Notes: generated by a model from the letters alone, not told the origin. A stretch of 28,193 nt of DNA from Akkermansiaceae bacterium UBA1506 (GCA_002323995.1 DCQY01000018.1:12343-40535); one strand, 5' to 3'. Shown: positions 1 to 9,131, counted from the stretch's first letter. Made by a program: numbers and translations.

Positions 1-144
1 GTTGTCCACGTGCGCGATCTGCACGCCACTATGCTGCATCAGTTAGGATTGGATCACAATCGTTTCAGCTACCAGTTTCAGGGACTGGATATGAAACTGA
101 CAGGAGTGGAAAAAGCTCGAGTTGTGAAGGAATTGATTGGCTAG
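1..144 (+). CDS. DUF1501 family protein, C-terminal fragment
   Basis: Frame 1 is open from the window edge to a TAG stop, giving 47 residues that read VVHVRDLHATMLHQLGLD, then FQGLDMKLTG and a final VVKELIG. The pattern (D)LHAT-LH-LGLDH followed by an aromatic, F-Q-G-D and a terminal V-EL is the conserved end of DUF1501 proteins. This is a sulfatase-fold-related, usually Tat-exported family that is abundant in Planctomycetota and Verrucomicrobiota, where it is normally paired with a DUF1549/DUF1553 cytochrome-c-like partner. That partner and the rest of this gene would lie to the left of the window. Function is unknown. The family call rests only on the C-terminal signature, so it is good but not certain. 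Confidence 0.75.
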   Translation, partial: VVHVRDLHATMLHQLGLDHNRFSYQFQGLDMKLTGVEKARVVKELIG

Positions 145-289
145 CCACTGTCCGAAACGAATTCGACGCCCACTCCGACACTTCCAAAACTGGGTAGGAT
201 ATGCGCCTTTGGTGCTGCTTTGGACATCCGATTGACGTTAAATTCAACAGTTGTTGTGTCGTTTAAAACCAAGCTAATTAAATGAGTTC

Positions 290-2131
290 ATGCGTCACAT
301 TCACTCGCTCGCCATCATACTCCTCGCCGTTTTTTGGTTAGGAGGCGGTGGCGCATGCCTGAGAGCAGATAATTTGCAACGCCCCAGTATTCTATTTCTG
401 AATATCGATGACTGGAACGATTGGAACACCGTGCTTGATGGGCACCCGCAGGCCATCACCCCCAATATCCAGCGCCTCGCTGAACGCGGCGTCACCTTCA
501 CCAACGCAATCTGCTCGTCACCAACCTGTTTTCCCTCACGCAGTGCCGTGTTCACTGGTATTCACCCGGCTCGCTCCGGCAATATTGTGAACGATAACGG
601 CATTCGTCCGTGGCGCTTCTATGCGGGCGATGCTGTTACCCTGCCGAAGCATCTTTCCGCTCAAGGTTGGACCAGCATCGGAATCGCCAAGAACTTCCAC
701 AAGGGGGACAAGACCGAGTTTGATACTTACATTGCCAGGGCCGGCCGGCCGAAGCAAGTTCCCGGAGTGGGTCTCAATCTGAACCCCTCGGGGCACTGGG
801 GTGTTTCCGCTGATCCGGTCACGGAAATGGCCGATTACGTCGCGGTCAGCCATGGCATCGAAACGCTCGACTCCATGAACGATTCGCTCTTTCTCTCCCT
901 CGGAATCTATCGCCCTCACGTCCCCTGGGTCGTGCCGCAGGAATACTTCGATCGTTACCCGCTTGAGGCCATTCAACTACCGGAGTTCCAGCCAAACGAT
1001 CTCGACGATCTACCGCAACGCTTTCGACCTCTTGCCCACCTGGAAGCTAAGTTCGGCCCCGGCTACCATGACGGCCTTGTGAAGAAGGGCCACGACAAGC
1101 AGTTCATCAGGGCCTACCTCGCCTGCGTGACCTTTGCCGACGAGCAGATCGGCCGCCTGCTTGATGCCTGGGATGCCAGCCCCCACGGCGATGGCGGCTA
1201 CATCGTTCTCTGGAGCGACCACGGCTACAATCTTGGAGAGAAACAGGCCTGGTCGAAGATGAAGCCCTGGTATGATTCCGCTCATTGCAATTTCATCGTT
1301 GCCGGACCTGGCATCCCCGAAGGCGCGACCTGCGACAAAGCCGTTTCGCTTCAGGACATCTACCCGACGCTCATCGATCTGTTGCAACTACGCAATCCCT
1401 CGCAAGCCCTCGATGGGAACAGCCTTGTCCCCCTGCTCAATGATCCGCAGAGCGAATGGGATCACCCGGTGGTCATGTCCAGTGAGACTGACGGCATCCG
1501 CTACGACGTGGTGTTGGACAATGACTTCCGTATGACCCGCTTGGTCACTGGCGAAACCGAACTTTATGAGCTTGCTACTGATCCTCACGAATTCACCAAC
1601 CTCGCTGACGATCCTGACTATACCCCAGTCATCGATCGACTGTCACAACACCTCACTTTTGCTTATCCCGGGATTCCCGAGGATGGCTGGATCGAAGCCG
1701 AAGCCATTCCCTGCCAAACCTCTTCTGACTTTGGCCTGCGAGGCAACTGCCACTACCGGCGTGGCGCTCCCGAAGCATCTAAAAGCCAACTGCTCCATGC
1801 CGATCTGCGTGCCGGTAAAGGTAGCTACCTAGAATTGATCCTTGATGTCCCCACCGCCGGCACCTACGAACTCGGCGCGACGCTCGTCGTCGAGGGCCTC
1901 TGCGAAGTCTTTGTCGATGACGTCGTCGATGACGCCGCCCAAGCTAACACCGGCTATCCCATGACTTCCGTTGGCACGATAAAGCCCGGATCAGGGAAAC
2001 TTGAAAACCACTTCATCGGCACCGTAAGCTTTGACTTTCCTGGACTTAAAATTCTACGATTTCAGTCGCTCGTATCCAAACAACAGCTGCGACTAGACCG
2101 TGTTCTCCTGAAATCCCAATCTTCCAACTAA
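290..2131 (+). CDS. Iduronate-2-sulfatase-like S1 sulfatase with C-terminal beta-sandwich
   Basis: This 613-residue exported sulfatase hydrolyses sulfate esters, presumably on a glycan. A signal peptide covers about residues 1-26 (hydrophobic IILLAVFWLGG, cleavage near LRA). The alkaline-phosphatase-like fold follows: metal aspartates D40-D41 (NIDDWNDW), the formylglycine motif CFPSR with Cys80, K134/H137 (AKNFH), H210 (YRPH) and SDHGYNLGE with D310/H311 and K323. The YRPHVPW and SDHG...LGEK signatures match the iduronate-2-sulfatase-like branch. The usual WEESTRVPL stretch is WYDSAHCNFIV here, closer to the human IDS pattern with His at that point. Residues ~467-613 form an extra domain (IEAEAIP..., LELILDVPTAGTYEL) that looks like a carbohydrate-binding beta-sandwich. 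ATG 290 is the only good start; no Shine-Dalgarno is visible. It is followed after 9 bp by the FAD oxidoreductase, so the two are probably co-transcribed. The substrate cannot be read from sequence. Confidence 0.93.
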   Translation: MRHIHSLAIILLAVFWLGGGGACLRADNLQRPSILFLNIDDWNDWNTVLDGHPQAITPNIQRLAERGVTFTNAICSSPTCFPSRSAVFTGIHPARSGNIVNDNGIRPWRFYAGDAVTLPKHLSAQGWTSIGIAKNFHKGDKTEFDTYIARAGRPKQVPGVGLNLNPSGHWGVSADPVTEMADYVAVSHGIETLDSMNDSLFLSLGIYRPHVPWVVPQEYFDRYPLEAIQLPEFQPNDLDDLPQRFRPLAHLEAKFGPGYHDGLVKKGHDKQFIRAYLACVTFADEQIGRLLDAWDASPHGDGGYIVLWSDHGYNLGEKQAWSKMKPWYDSAHCNFIVAGPGIPEGATCDKAVSLQDIYPTLIDLLQLRNPSQALDGNSLVPLLNDPQSEWDHPVVMSSETDGIRYDVVLDNDFRMTRLVTGETELYELATDPHEFTNLADDPDYTPVIDRLSQHLTFAYPGIPEDGWIEAEAIPCQTSSDFGLRGNCHYRRGAPEASKSQLLHADLRAGKGSYLELILDVPTAGTYELGATLVVEGLCEVFVDDVVDDAAQANTGYPMTSVGTIKPGSGKLENHFIGTVSFDFPGLKILRFQSLVSKQQLRLDRVLLKSQSSN

Positions 2132-2140
2132 ACCATCACC

Positions 2141-3526
2141 ATGAATCGTCGCGAATACTTCAAACACCAAGTCGCTGGAACAGCTATTCTTGCTTCGTCC
2201 GGACTTGTCCACAAAGCCAGCGCTGAAAATCTTCCCACTGCTGATCCGGATCAGGGGAACCTGCTCGACGTGGATGTTCTTGTCGTCGGCGGAGGCTCGG
2301 CTGGTCATGTCGCTGCAATTCAAGCGGGTCGCATGGGAGCCAAGACCGTCCTGCTGGAGCGTAACTCCCAACTCGGCGGAACCACCACCACGGGCGGCGT
2401 CAGTTTCCCCGGTCTCTTCCACGCTTGGGGCAAGCAGATTATTGGCGGCATTGGCTGGGAACTGGTCGCCAAATCAGTCGAGGTCGACGGCCGCGAACTG
2501 CAGGACTTCACCAAGGTCCACAAGAGCCACGTACCTCATCATGTCCGCTTGAATGGACAGCTTTACTCGCTGCTCGCCGAGGAGGCCTGCCTCGATGCCG
2601 GAGTCTCCCTGGCCTACTACCAGTTTCCCCAGAAGGTGGTTGAGACCGAAGAGGGCTGGCTCGTCGATGTGGTCGGGCAAGGCGTTCAATATCAACTGCG
2701 CTGCCGCCAGATCGTCGACTGCACTGGTGGTGCCGACGTGGTGGGTAGCTTAGGTTTCGAACGCCTCCGCGAAGACACCCGTCAGCCTGGTACCCATGTC
2801 GTCACCTTTACCGGCTTCGACACGGCCGTCGTGAATAAGAACGCCAAACTCATCCAGGAGATGTATAACGAGGCCCTCAAAGAAGGCCGACTTCAGAAAG
2901 GCGACACTTGGAGTGGCAAAGCCATGCAACCGATCAAGAGCCAAAGCGGTAATAGTAACCACATCTTCGGCGCGGACTCGACAAATGCCGCCACGCAAAC
3001 CCAGACGAATCTGGCTGGACGAAAGTGCGTGCTGCGCCTGCTCAAGTTCCTCAAAACCATCCCTGGAGGCGAGAACGTCACCATTGACCGAATGATGAAC
3101 GAAACCGCGAGCCGAGAAACCTATCGTATCAAGGGTGAGACCATGATCACCGTGCGCGACTACACTTCCGGGCGAGTCTTTGAGGATGCCCTGTCCTACA
3201 GCTTTTATCCAATCGATCTGCACGATGAGGATGGCGTGAAACCGCAACACCTTTCTCATGGTAAGGTGCCCACGATCCCGAGGGGCGCCCTCATCCCGAA
3301 AGGATCGAAAAACCTCATGGTCGCCGGTCGCTGTGTCTCCAGCGATCGCCTCTCCAATTCCGCCGCCCGTGTCCAGGCCAGTTCCATGGGGATGGGTCAG
3401 GCGGCCGCGGTCAATGCGGTCCTCGCAGCGAGACAAAAGGTATCTCCGGGTGAGGTCTCTTTAGCCGAGGTTCACGAGGAGTTGAAGAAGCACGGAGCGA
3501 TTGTGCCGGAAGGGACGAAAGCTTGA
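2141..3526 (+). CDS. Tat-exported FAD-dependent oxidoreductase
   Basis: A 461-residue flavoprotein. The N-terminus MNRREYFKHQVAGTAILASSG is a twin-arginine type leader (RREYFK, then Ala-rich, cleavage near KASA), so the folded flavoprotein is likely exported. A Rossmann dinucleotide fold starts at residue ~44: VDVLVVGGGSAGHVAA with the GGGSAG loop at 50-55, then the acidic end of beta-2 (TVLLE). The LGGTTTTGG segment and the C-terminal NLMVAGRCVSSD...MGMGQAAAV stretch are typical of the FAD_oxidored family (PF12831-like). It starts 9 bp after the sulfatase stop, so it is translationally linked to it. It may oxidise a sugar or cyclitol released after desulfation, with electrons passed to the downstream membrane protein; that is inference only. 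No catalytic partner domain is visible and the substrate is unknown. Confidence 0.88.
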   Translation: MNRREYFKHQVAGTAILASSGLVHKASAENLPTADPDQGNLLDVDVLVVGGGSAGHVAAIQAGRMGAKTVLLERNSQLGGTTTTGGVSFPGLFHAWGKQIIGGIGWELVAKSVEVDGRELQDFTKVHKSHVPHHVRLNGQLYSLLAEEACLDAGVSLAYYQFPQKVVETEEGWLVDVVGQGVQYQLRCRQIVDCTGGADVVGSLGFERLREDTRQPGTHVVTFTGFDTAVVNKNAKLIQEMYNEALKEGRLQKGDTWSGKAMQPIKSQSGNSNHIFGADSTNAATQTQTNLAGRKCVLRLLKFLKTIPGGENVTIDRMMNETASRETYRIKGETMITVRDYTSGRVFEDALSYSFYPIDLHDEDGVKPQHLSHGKVPTIPRGALIPKGSKNLMVAGRCVSSDRLSNSAARVQASSMGMGQAAAVNAVLAARQKVSPGEVSLAEVHEELKKHGAIVPEGTKA

Positions 3527-3611
3527 TTTGTCAAACAAACTGCTAATAATCGGGCGGAAAACCCTGCCGGCGGGCTACCTCACCTCTGGAGACTCTTCGC
3601 CTCTACTTTAA

Positions 3612-4547
3612 ATGAGTCAGAAAAAACGAAGTGCTGTTTCCTTGCTCATTGCCTTCAGTTTTGTGGTGATGGCAGTGACGGGGGTATTGGCCTTTGCCCT
3701 TCCTTTCTCGATCCATATCGTCGGCCTGCATTCGTTGATCGGCTTTCTCTTCATCGGGCTGATTGCGCTGCATATCCTCAATAACCGCAGCCACCTTTCT
3801 CGATACCTAAAGAGCCCCATTGTCTGGGCCGCCTTGTCGGTAGTAGCTTTGTTAGTATTATTATTCCTCTGGCAACCGGCTCCCATCAAGAGTGTACTCA
3901 GTCTCAGCAAGAATATCGGGCCCTCATTGGATGACTACGAGGTGACCGATTTAGGTCTCTCCTATCACTACTCTCCCGATCCCGGTTACGAGATGGCCTT
4001 AACTGTTCGTAGCGGCAACGGGTTTGATCTGGAAGCCCCGCCCCACTTTGCCATCTGGCTGGAGAACGCCTCCGAATATCATATTAAGACCCTTCACACT
4101 CCAAACGGCGAAGGCGGGCGAACCGCGCTGCCCTACTGGGACTTCAAACGACGCGGATGGGAGGAAGCGAGGCGCGATGCCGAGATCTCCGGGAAGGACC
4201 TCGCGGAAGAGTTGGAGGTGGATGCTCTTTCCGGAGCCACTCAGAACAGCTCCTTTGATCCTGCTGACTATATCTTGCCAAGCGATACCGACGAATCGCT
4301 GCCTTACCGCTTGCTCATCGAAATCAATCAACCAGGCGACGAGCAGGCTTCGCTCGTTTACGCAGTAGATATTAACAATGCGAGCCCCCGCACCTTTCAG
4401 TTGCTCGATCTTGTCGGATACCCGAAGCGCGAAGATGATGACGAAGACGGCAAGGAAGTTTGGATGCTCTACTACATCGACGGAAGCTTCAGCACGGCAC
4501 TAAAACTTATCGACAGCGCACTTCTGACCATCGAGCGCGACCAGTAA
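3612..4547 (+). CDS. Membrane protein with DUF4405-like helices and DUF2271-like periplasmic domain
   Basis: 311 residues. Three hydrophobic helices are visible at about residues 8-30, 37-57 and 70-87. Histidines H35, H40, H54 and H61 lie in or next to the second helix; H40 and H54 are spaced 14 residues apart in HSLIGFLFIGLIALH, the pattern of DUF4405/cytochrome-b-like helices that can hold heme. The soluble part (about 105-311) has PPHFAIWLENASEYHIKTL, LPYWDFKRRGW and VDALSGATQ, resembling DUF2271-type domains. An acidic run (REDDDEDGKE) lies near the end. It lies 85 bp after the FAD oxidoreductase on the same strand and could be its membrane electron acceptor, but heme binding is not proven from sequence. 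The family calls are from motif memory and are moderately sure; membrane location is well supported. Confidence 0.7.
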   Translation: MSQKKRSAVSLLIAFSFVVMAVTGVLAFALPFSIHIVGLHSLIGFLFIGLIALHILNNRSHLSRYLKSPIVWAALSVVALLVLLFLWQPAPIKSVLSLSKNIGPSLDDYEVTDLGLSYHYSPDPGYEMALTVRSGNGFDLEAPPHFAIWLENASEYHIKTLHTPNGEGGRTALPYWDFKRRGWEEARRDAEISGKDLAEELEVDALSGATQNSSFDPADYILPSDTDESLPYRLLIEINQPGDEQASLVYAVDINNASPRTFQLLDLVGYPKREDDDEDGKEVWMLYYIDGSFSTALKLIDSALLTIERDQ

Positions 4548-5091
4548 TCCAGTTGAGCATTCGTTCCTAGAAACATTTTCAGATCCAAAATAACAGTGCA
4601 GAATTTCGACTTGGAGTATGGGGAAGGGCAGTATGAGAATGTTGATCTTTCGTTGCGCTCATAACATTTATTTTCGTTTTTACTTCTCGTGGTTGGAATG
4701 GCGCGAGACAATGGATTAGCTCCTGAGCCGAATTGTTCGCCGCACGCAAGTAGGAGTCTTCAGATTTTCTGAATTGGCGATCCGAGGTCAGAGTCCGAGA
4801 GGCCATGAGTCATCAAGACTGTTGAGCATCGCAGGGTAAATCATCGGAAAAAAGGGTAACCATGGGGCTCCGGATATAAAATGGTGCAAGAAGCATCGGT
4901 GCGCGGGCGAGGTAAAGTTTTCTTTTTTGCAAGAGTCCTGTTAAGAATTTTTAACCTCATGCCTAAATAAGAGTCATCAGTTTAACGGATTCGAGTTGTG
5001 ACTCTTTTGAGATAATCAAAAACCAGAAAACTGCGGATGCAGGCATTAGCTTCGGCGGAAAAATTATTTACCCTAAGCCGAGGATGTCGCC
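4548..5091. other. 544-bp gene-free region upstream of the second sulfatase
   Basis: No convincing gene is seen. Two small minus-strand reading frames cross the left half but lack a signal peptide, domain or credible start. The right half is AT-rich and precedes the sulfatase at 5092, so it probably holds its promoter. It contains the heptamer AAGAGTC at 4931-4937 and 4969-4975 and its complement at 5000-5006. It also has a short dyad GTTAA-N6-TTAAC at 4940-4955. No intrinsic terminator with a T-run is evident after the gene ending at 4547. Confidence 0.6.
4931..5006. promoter_or_regulatory. Candidate regulatory region: three AAGAGTC heptamers and a GTTAA/TTAAC dyad
   Basis: AAGAGTC occurs at 4931-4937 and 4969-4975, with GACTCTT at 5000-5006. 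The second and third copies form an inverted repeat with a 24-bp spacer. The dyad GTTAA-N6-TTAAC (4940-4955) sits between the first two copies. The cluster ends 85 bp before the sulfatase start at 5092. It could be an operator or looping site; the short words in AT-rich DNA could also be coincidence. Confidence 0.3.
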
Positions 5092-6831
5092 ATGAAAACC
5101 TCTCTCTTATTTCTAAACCTCTGTTTGTTTGCGGCGATTACCTCGGCAGCAGATCGGCCTAACATCATCATGTTTCTGATCGATGATCAGAACCCGTCGA
5201 GTATTTCAGCTTTTGGAGGCGAGACTTACACGCCTAATCTCGACCGCATGGCAGAGGAGGGGATGAAGTTCACTCGCGCCTACGTTAGTAGTTCGGTTTG
5301 CACCCCTTCCCGCTATAGTTTTCTGACTGGCCGGTATGCGGGGAATTCGCATAGCAAGCTTTATACAGAAGCGGTTGGCAGCATGGAGAATCAAGGGTAT
5401 CCCGGTTTCAATGTCGCGCTTGAGCGCGACAAGATGAACGTCGGTAACGTGCTTCGGGAAGCCGGTTACATGACCGGGTTCGTAGGAAAATTTCACCTCA
5501 AGTCACCCTTAGACTTTCCCGAGTTCTACGAAGGTGAGGAGGGATGGATTGAGATCCCAAACGACGCGCCTCCCGGGCCGGAGACCTCGGCTCTGTTCAA
5601 ACACAACGAACGCCTCATGCGTCGCTACCTCGAAGCGCTGGGCTTTTCTTGGGCGAAGAATATTTACGCTGGGAACATGAGTAAGCCCTACTCCGAGCAC
5701 AACGCCGAGTGGCCGACGGTGGCGGCTCTGGAGTTTATTGAAAAGAATCAAGACGGCCCCTTTTACCTGCATCTTTGCAGCACCTTGCTTCACGGGCCGG
5801 ACAAGTCTTGGCGCGACTCCATGAATCACCCGCTCATCACGGGCGAGGGGGAGGTCGAGAGTCTGCCTGAGGTCATGACGCCACGCGACGAGCTTCTTAA
5901 AATGATCGAGGGAAAAGGCTTCGATCCCGACAGCCATGTCGCTGGTGAAGCGTGGATCGACGATTCGCTCGGGGCAATTTTCCGAAAGTTGGTGGAACTC
6001 GGCATCGATGACAACACGCTGGTGATTTTTGCGCCCGATCACGGTCGTGATGGCAAGGCATCCGTCTTTTCCCACGGCGCGGCTCAGGTGCCCATGATCA
6101 TGCGTTGGCCCAGGGGTATTCCCGCTGGGCAGGTGTGTGAAGAACTGGTTCAGAACATTGACCTCGTTCCCACCTTTTTCGAGTTGGGTGAAGCGCAAAA
6201 GCCAAAGTCCTATCGGATTGATGGGCAGAGCCTCACCCCTCTTTTCGAGAACGGAACAGCCGAGAACTGGCGAGATCATCTCTATCTAGAAATGGGCGCG
6301 GCGCGGGCCACTGTCACCAAAGATTGGTCTTATGCGGCGGTCCGCTACACGAAGGAACAGATTGCGGCAATTCAGGGAGCCAAGCCCGAGAACTTGCCGA
6401 GAGCGATGGCCTATATCGGACGTTTGGGTATTGGTGTTCGCGGGGCCGACCGCCCCGGCTTCTTTGACGAAGATCAACTCTATTACTTGAAGCAGGATCC
6501 GAAGGAAATGGAGAACCTCGCGTCCAATCCGGAGCAAGCTGGACAACTGAAAGAGATGCGTGAGCTCATGCAGAGGGACCTCGAAGCGATCGGTCGTCCC
6601 TTTGGCGAATTCATTCCTGGAGGGAACGCCGCCGAGCCCGGGCAGATCGACAAGCAGATAGAAATCGTCAAGCAGCTCGAGATCCAGGGTAAGAAAGTCG
6701 TGGTTCCAAACTCGTTGAAGAAGAATTCAGGAGCGGCCGAGGAGCCTGCATCAGAAGACAAGGCAAAGAAGAAAGCGGAACGCGAGGCGCGCCGAAAGGC
6801 TCGCGAGGAAGCCAAGGCGGCTAATGATTGA
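5092..6831 (+). CDS. S1 sulfatase with charged Lys/Glu/Ala tail
   Basis: A 579-residue secreted sulfatase. Signal peptide residues 1-20 (MKTSLLFLNLCLFAAITSAA), then D31-D32 (LIDDQN), formylglycine motif CTPSR with Cys70, K133/H135 in GKFHLK, D316/H317 in FAPDHGRDGK, and H328 in SHGAAQVP. This covers the whole catalytic set of the family. The common HG(V/I)(R/K)VP stretch is HGAAQVP here, so a basic residue is replaced by Gln. The C-terminal ~60 residues are an oligo-Lys/Arg/Glu/Ala tail (KAKKKAEREARRKAREE) with helical or coiled-coil character. It is compositionally like the linkers of the fusion sulfatases further right. The gene stands alone behind a long upstream region and is convergent with the glycosidase gene. 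The formylglycine residue needs an FGE not present in the window. Substrate unknown. Confidence 0.92.
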   Translation: MKTSLLFLNLCLFAAITSAADRPNIIMFLIDDQNPSSISAFGGETYTPNLDRMAEEGMKFTRAYVSSSVCTPSRYSFLTGRYAGNSHSKLYTEAVGSMENQGYPGFNVALERDKMNVGNVLREAGYMTGFVGKFHLKSPLDFPEFYEGEEGWIEIPNDAPPGPETSALFKHNERLMRRYLEALGFSWAKNIYAGNMSKPYSEHNAEWPTVAALEFIEKNQDGPFYLHLCSTLLHGPDKSWRDSMNHPLITGEGEVESLPEVMTPRDELLKMIEGKGFDPDSHVAGEAWIDDSLGAIFRKLVELGIDDNTLVIFAPDHGRDGKASVFSHGAAQVPMIMRWPRGIPAGQVCEELVQNIDLVPTFFELGEAQKPKSYRIDGQSLTPLFENGTAENWRDHLYLEMGAARATVTKDWSYAAVRYTKEQIAAIQGAKPENLPRAMAYIGRLGIGVRGADRPGFFDEDQLYYLKQDPKEMENLASNPEQAGQLKEMRELMQRDLEAIGRPFGEFIPGGNAAEPGQIDKQIEIVKQLEIQGKKVVVPNSLKKNSGAAEEPASEDKAKKKAEREARRKAREEAKAAND

Positions 6832-6940
6832 AATCTTAGGAAGCGGTGATTCGCGGGCATCCAAAAGTGTGGATGTGGACGGTGTCTATCCCGATGGCTC
6901 GAAGAAATATGGGTCGGAGAAGTGAGTGATTGAGCTTTAA

Positions 6941-6959
6941 CAAGAGGGACAACCTCTTG
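6941..6959. terminator. Candidate hairpin between convergent genes
   Basis: Perfect 7-bp inverted repeat CAAGAGG (6941-6947) and CCTCTTG (6953-6959) with a 5-nt loop, located between the convergent sulfatase (ends 6831) and glycosidase (ends 7005). No T-run follows on either strand, so it is at best a weak or Rho-assisted terminator. Confidence 0.35.
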
Positions 6960-7004
6960 GCTTAGGGTTAGCACTAAAGTTTAGCCGTAAGGGCAGGACT
7001 GGCC

Positions 7005-8942
7005 CTATTCGATTCGGATGTCATCCAAGTAAAATTGAATGGCGGATTTGTCGTCGTAGGCTCCCCAGGTGAACGGTGTTTTAACGCGGCTGAGGTCTTT
7101 CCCTGTTAAATCAATACTATAGGATTTCCATTCACGGGTAAGCGTGATTTCTCTACTGACTTTGGCGGTGTCGTGATAAACGAAATGCGCACCGATGCCT
7201 CCAAGCCCGAAGGTGATCACCTCGCCACCTTTGGCACCCCGCGCCCAGAAGGTCAACTGCTTCGCCCCGGTTGCATTGAAGCCTCCTTTGCGCTCCCCCC
7301 AATCGTTGGCGGGGTGTTGCCAGTTGACACCAGACCAGGCATTTTGTGGTGCGGTTATGTGTAGACAGGTGGGGCCGGCTTTTGGATTGTCGGGTGAATC
7401 AAATCTCATCTTGATGCGGCTCGAAGCGACGCCCATGTAACCAGTCGGCCGGTAGGCGGAGGTCGGTTTTTCGTCGCTATAGAGGGTTAGCGGCAAGGTC
7501 ATTGGGGGCGCAGGTAAAGTGGAAACTGGCTTTTTGATGACGACGGATGCCGAAGCGGTCGCAGCATTGCCGTTTCCGTCAAAAGCGTAAGCGTAGATGC
7601 GATACTTGCCTGGCGCCGCTCCAGTAATTTCAACTTCGGCACTCTGTGGGTTCGCGTGCCGGAGAAACTCAGCCAGATTTTTCTTCGCAGCGATATGATC
7701 TCCCCCAACTGTGCCTTGCAACTCGGTTTTCAATTCGAAGTGATAGGTCAGAGTATCGCCATCAGGGTCGATCACGTTGAGCTTCATCTTCCCGCTACTG
7801 CCTTTGATAATGATACGGCTTTGTGGCTCTGCCAGGAAGGACTGCACCTGGGGGGCGCGATTTGTGGGGGTTGGCGCTTCGAAAAGCTCGTGAAAAACTT
7901 CCGCCTGAGCCAGGCGCTCGCCGCTTGCCAGAAACTGGCCGAAGTAAGTGTCGGTCATCTCGACCTTATTCCCCCATACGAAGCTGTAGCCGCCGAGACA
8001 TATCCCTGGATGAGTTAAAATTCCCTCTCGGTAGATTTTTCTGTAGATCTGAGCCTTTTCCGAGCTTGTGGGTTCTGCCACCATTCCAAAATGATCGCGT
8101 GGATGCAACGGCGGGCCGTATTCGGTCAGGAGGCACGGTTTGTTCAGACCAAAATCTAGGTAGCGCTTCACGATATGATCGGCACCATCATAAGAGTTGA
8201 GTCCAACGATATCGATGTCGGGGCAATGCTCTTGAATCATACGCAACTTGATGTTTTTCGCACCCAATTCAGCAATCACGATGACGGTGGGATGATTCGG
8301 ATCGATCTCTTTGATTGCTTTCGCAGCGTCGTTGATAACTTGCCAAACTTTGGCGTCGCCATCCTGGCCGATTTCCACTTCGTTACCAACGCCCCAGGCG
8401 AGAACTGCTGGGTGATCTTTATATTTTCGCACTGCTGCCAAGAGCGCCTGCTTTTGTTTTTCGACGGCTTTTGCATCATGGATGTTAAAGCCGTGGCGCT
8501 TGTGCCCGAGCCAGTGTCCAACGGTGATAGTGATGCCATTTTGATGGGCTCGGTCGAGTAACTCCCCGGTTTTGGCATCCACGCCCCAAGTGCGGATCGA
8601 GTTGGCACCGAAAGAGGCCGCAACATCAAGATAATTCGAACCTCCAACGCCTTTGATAAAAAACGGCTCTCCGTTTCGCTCCATTTTCCAGCTGCGTTCG
8701 CTGGTTTTGATAACCTCGACAACGGAACCTTTTGTGTTGATCGGCTTGGGAAGTTCTCTCGGGTCTTTCGGCTCACTTACTTCACTTTTTTTTGTATCCG
8801 GCTCTTTTGATTCTGCTGCACAAGCAATGCCTGAGAGAGGATCGCCAACAGTCATGAAGGCCCAGATGACACAAAATGTTGGAAATGGCTTCTTCACTGT
8901 ATCTTCGCGGCAATTTCGGAATCTTTTATCCTTCCTTGCCAT
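7005..8942 (-). CDS. GH2-type (clan GH-A) glycosidase barrel with Ig-like and CBM-like C-terminal domains
   Basis: 645 residues from the ATG at 8942. The frame stays open to a TTG at 8990 but that extension adds no recognisable feature; a GTG at 8900 would give a tighter signal peptide starting VKKPFPTF. The signal peptide ends near ACAAES. A TIM-barrel domain spans about 85-370. It contains FFIKGVGGSNY, NSIRTWG, the acid/base motif WGVGNE (E188) and the nucleophile motif LLTEYG (E274), the two glutamates expected of clan GH-A, as in family GH2. The usual GH2 sugar-binding and Ig sandwich domains at the N-terminus are missing. Instead the barrel is followed by a cadherin/Ig-like region (~375-480, VIDPDGDTLTYHFEL) and a CBM-like sandwich (~500-645, QLTFWARGAKGG, SAIQFYLDDIRIE). 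It probably cleaves a beta-linkage of a desulfated oligosaccharide; exact specificity is unknown. Confidence 0.85.
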   Translation of the reverse strand: MARKDKRFRNCREDTVKKPFPTFCVIWAFMTVGDPLSGIACAAESKEPDTKKSEVSEPKDPRELPKPINTKGSVVEVIKTSERSWKMERNGEPFFIKGVGGSNYLDVAASFGANSIRTWGVDAKTGELLDRAHQNGITITVGHWLGHKRHGFNIHDAKAVEKQKQALLAAVRKYKDHPAVLAWGVGNEVEIGQDGDAKVWQVINDAAKAIKEIDPNHPTVIVIAELGAKNIKLRMIQEHCPDIDIVGLNSYDGADHIVKRYLDFGLNKPCLLTEYGPPLHPRDHFGMVAEPTSSEKAQIYRKIYREGILTHPGICLGGYSFVWGNKVEMTDTYFGQFLASGERLAQAEVFHELFEAPTPTNRAPQVQSFLAEPQSRIIIKGSSGKMKLNVIDPDGDTLTYHFELKTELQGTVGGDHIAAKKNLAEFLRHANPQSAEVEITGAAPGKYRIYAYAFDGNGNAATASASVVIKKPVSTLPAPPMTLPLTLYSDEKPTSAYRPTGYMGVASSRIKMRFDSPDNPKAGPTCLHITAPQNAWSGVNWQHPANDWGERKGGFNATGAKQLTFWARGAKGGEVITFGLGGIGAHFVYHDTAKVSREITLTREWKSYSIDLTGKDLSRVKTPFTWGAYDDKSAIQFYLDDIRIE

Positions 8943-9131
8943 TCTCGTCACACAAGTAGTGAGCCGATATGGGTGGTTCCCGGAGAACAAAATCAGACAG
9001 CCTGGGCTCCAATTCAGCTTTGGATCGTGGCAGAAGTAATGATAGCTCGATTCGTAATCGGAGTGTGTATTAGGGGAGTTTTCATTGATAGGTGGAGTTA
9101 AGTTCGCGCTGAGTGAGCTTCAGCCTCCTTG

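Noticed and set aside
4579..4806. Minus-strand 75-codon frame in the region before the sulfatase at 5092
   Set aside because: No domain, signal peptide, initiation signal or plausible neighbour; likely chance.
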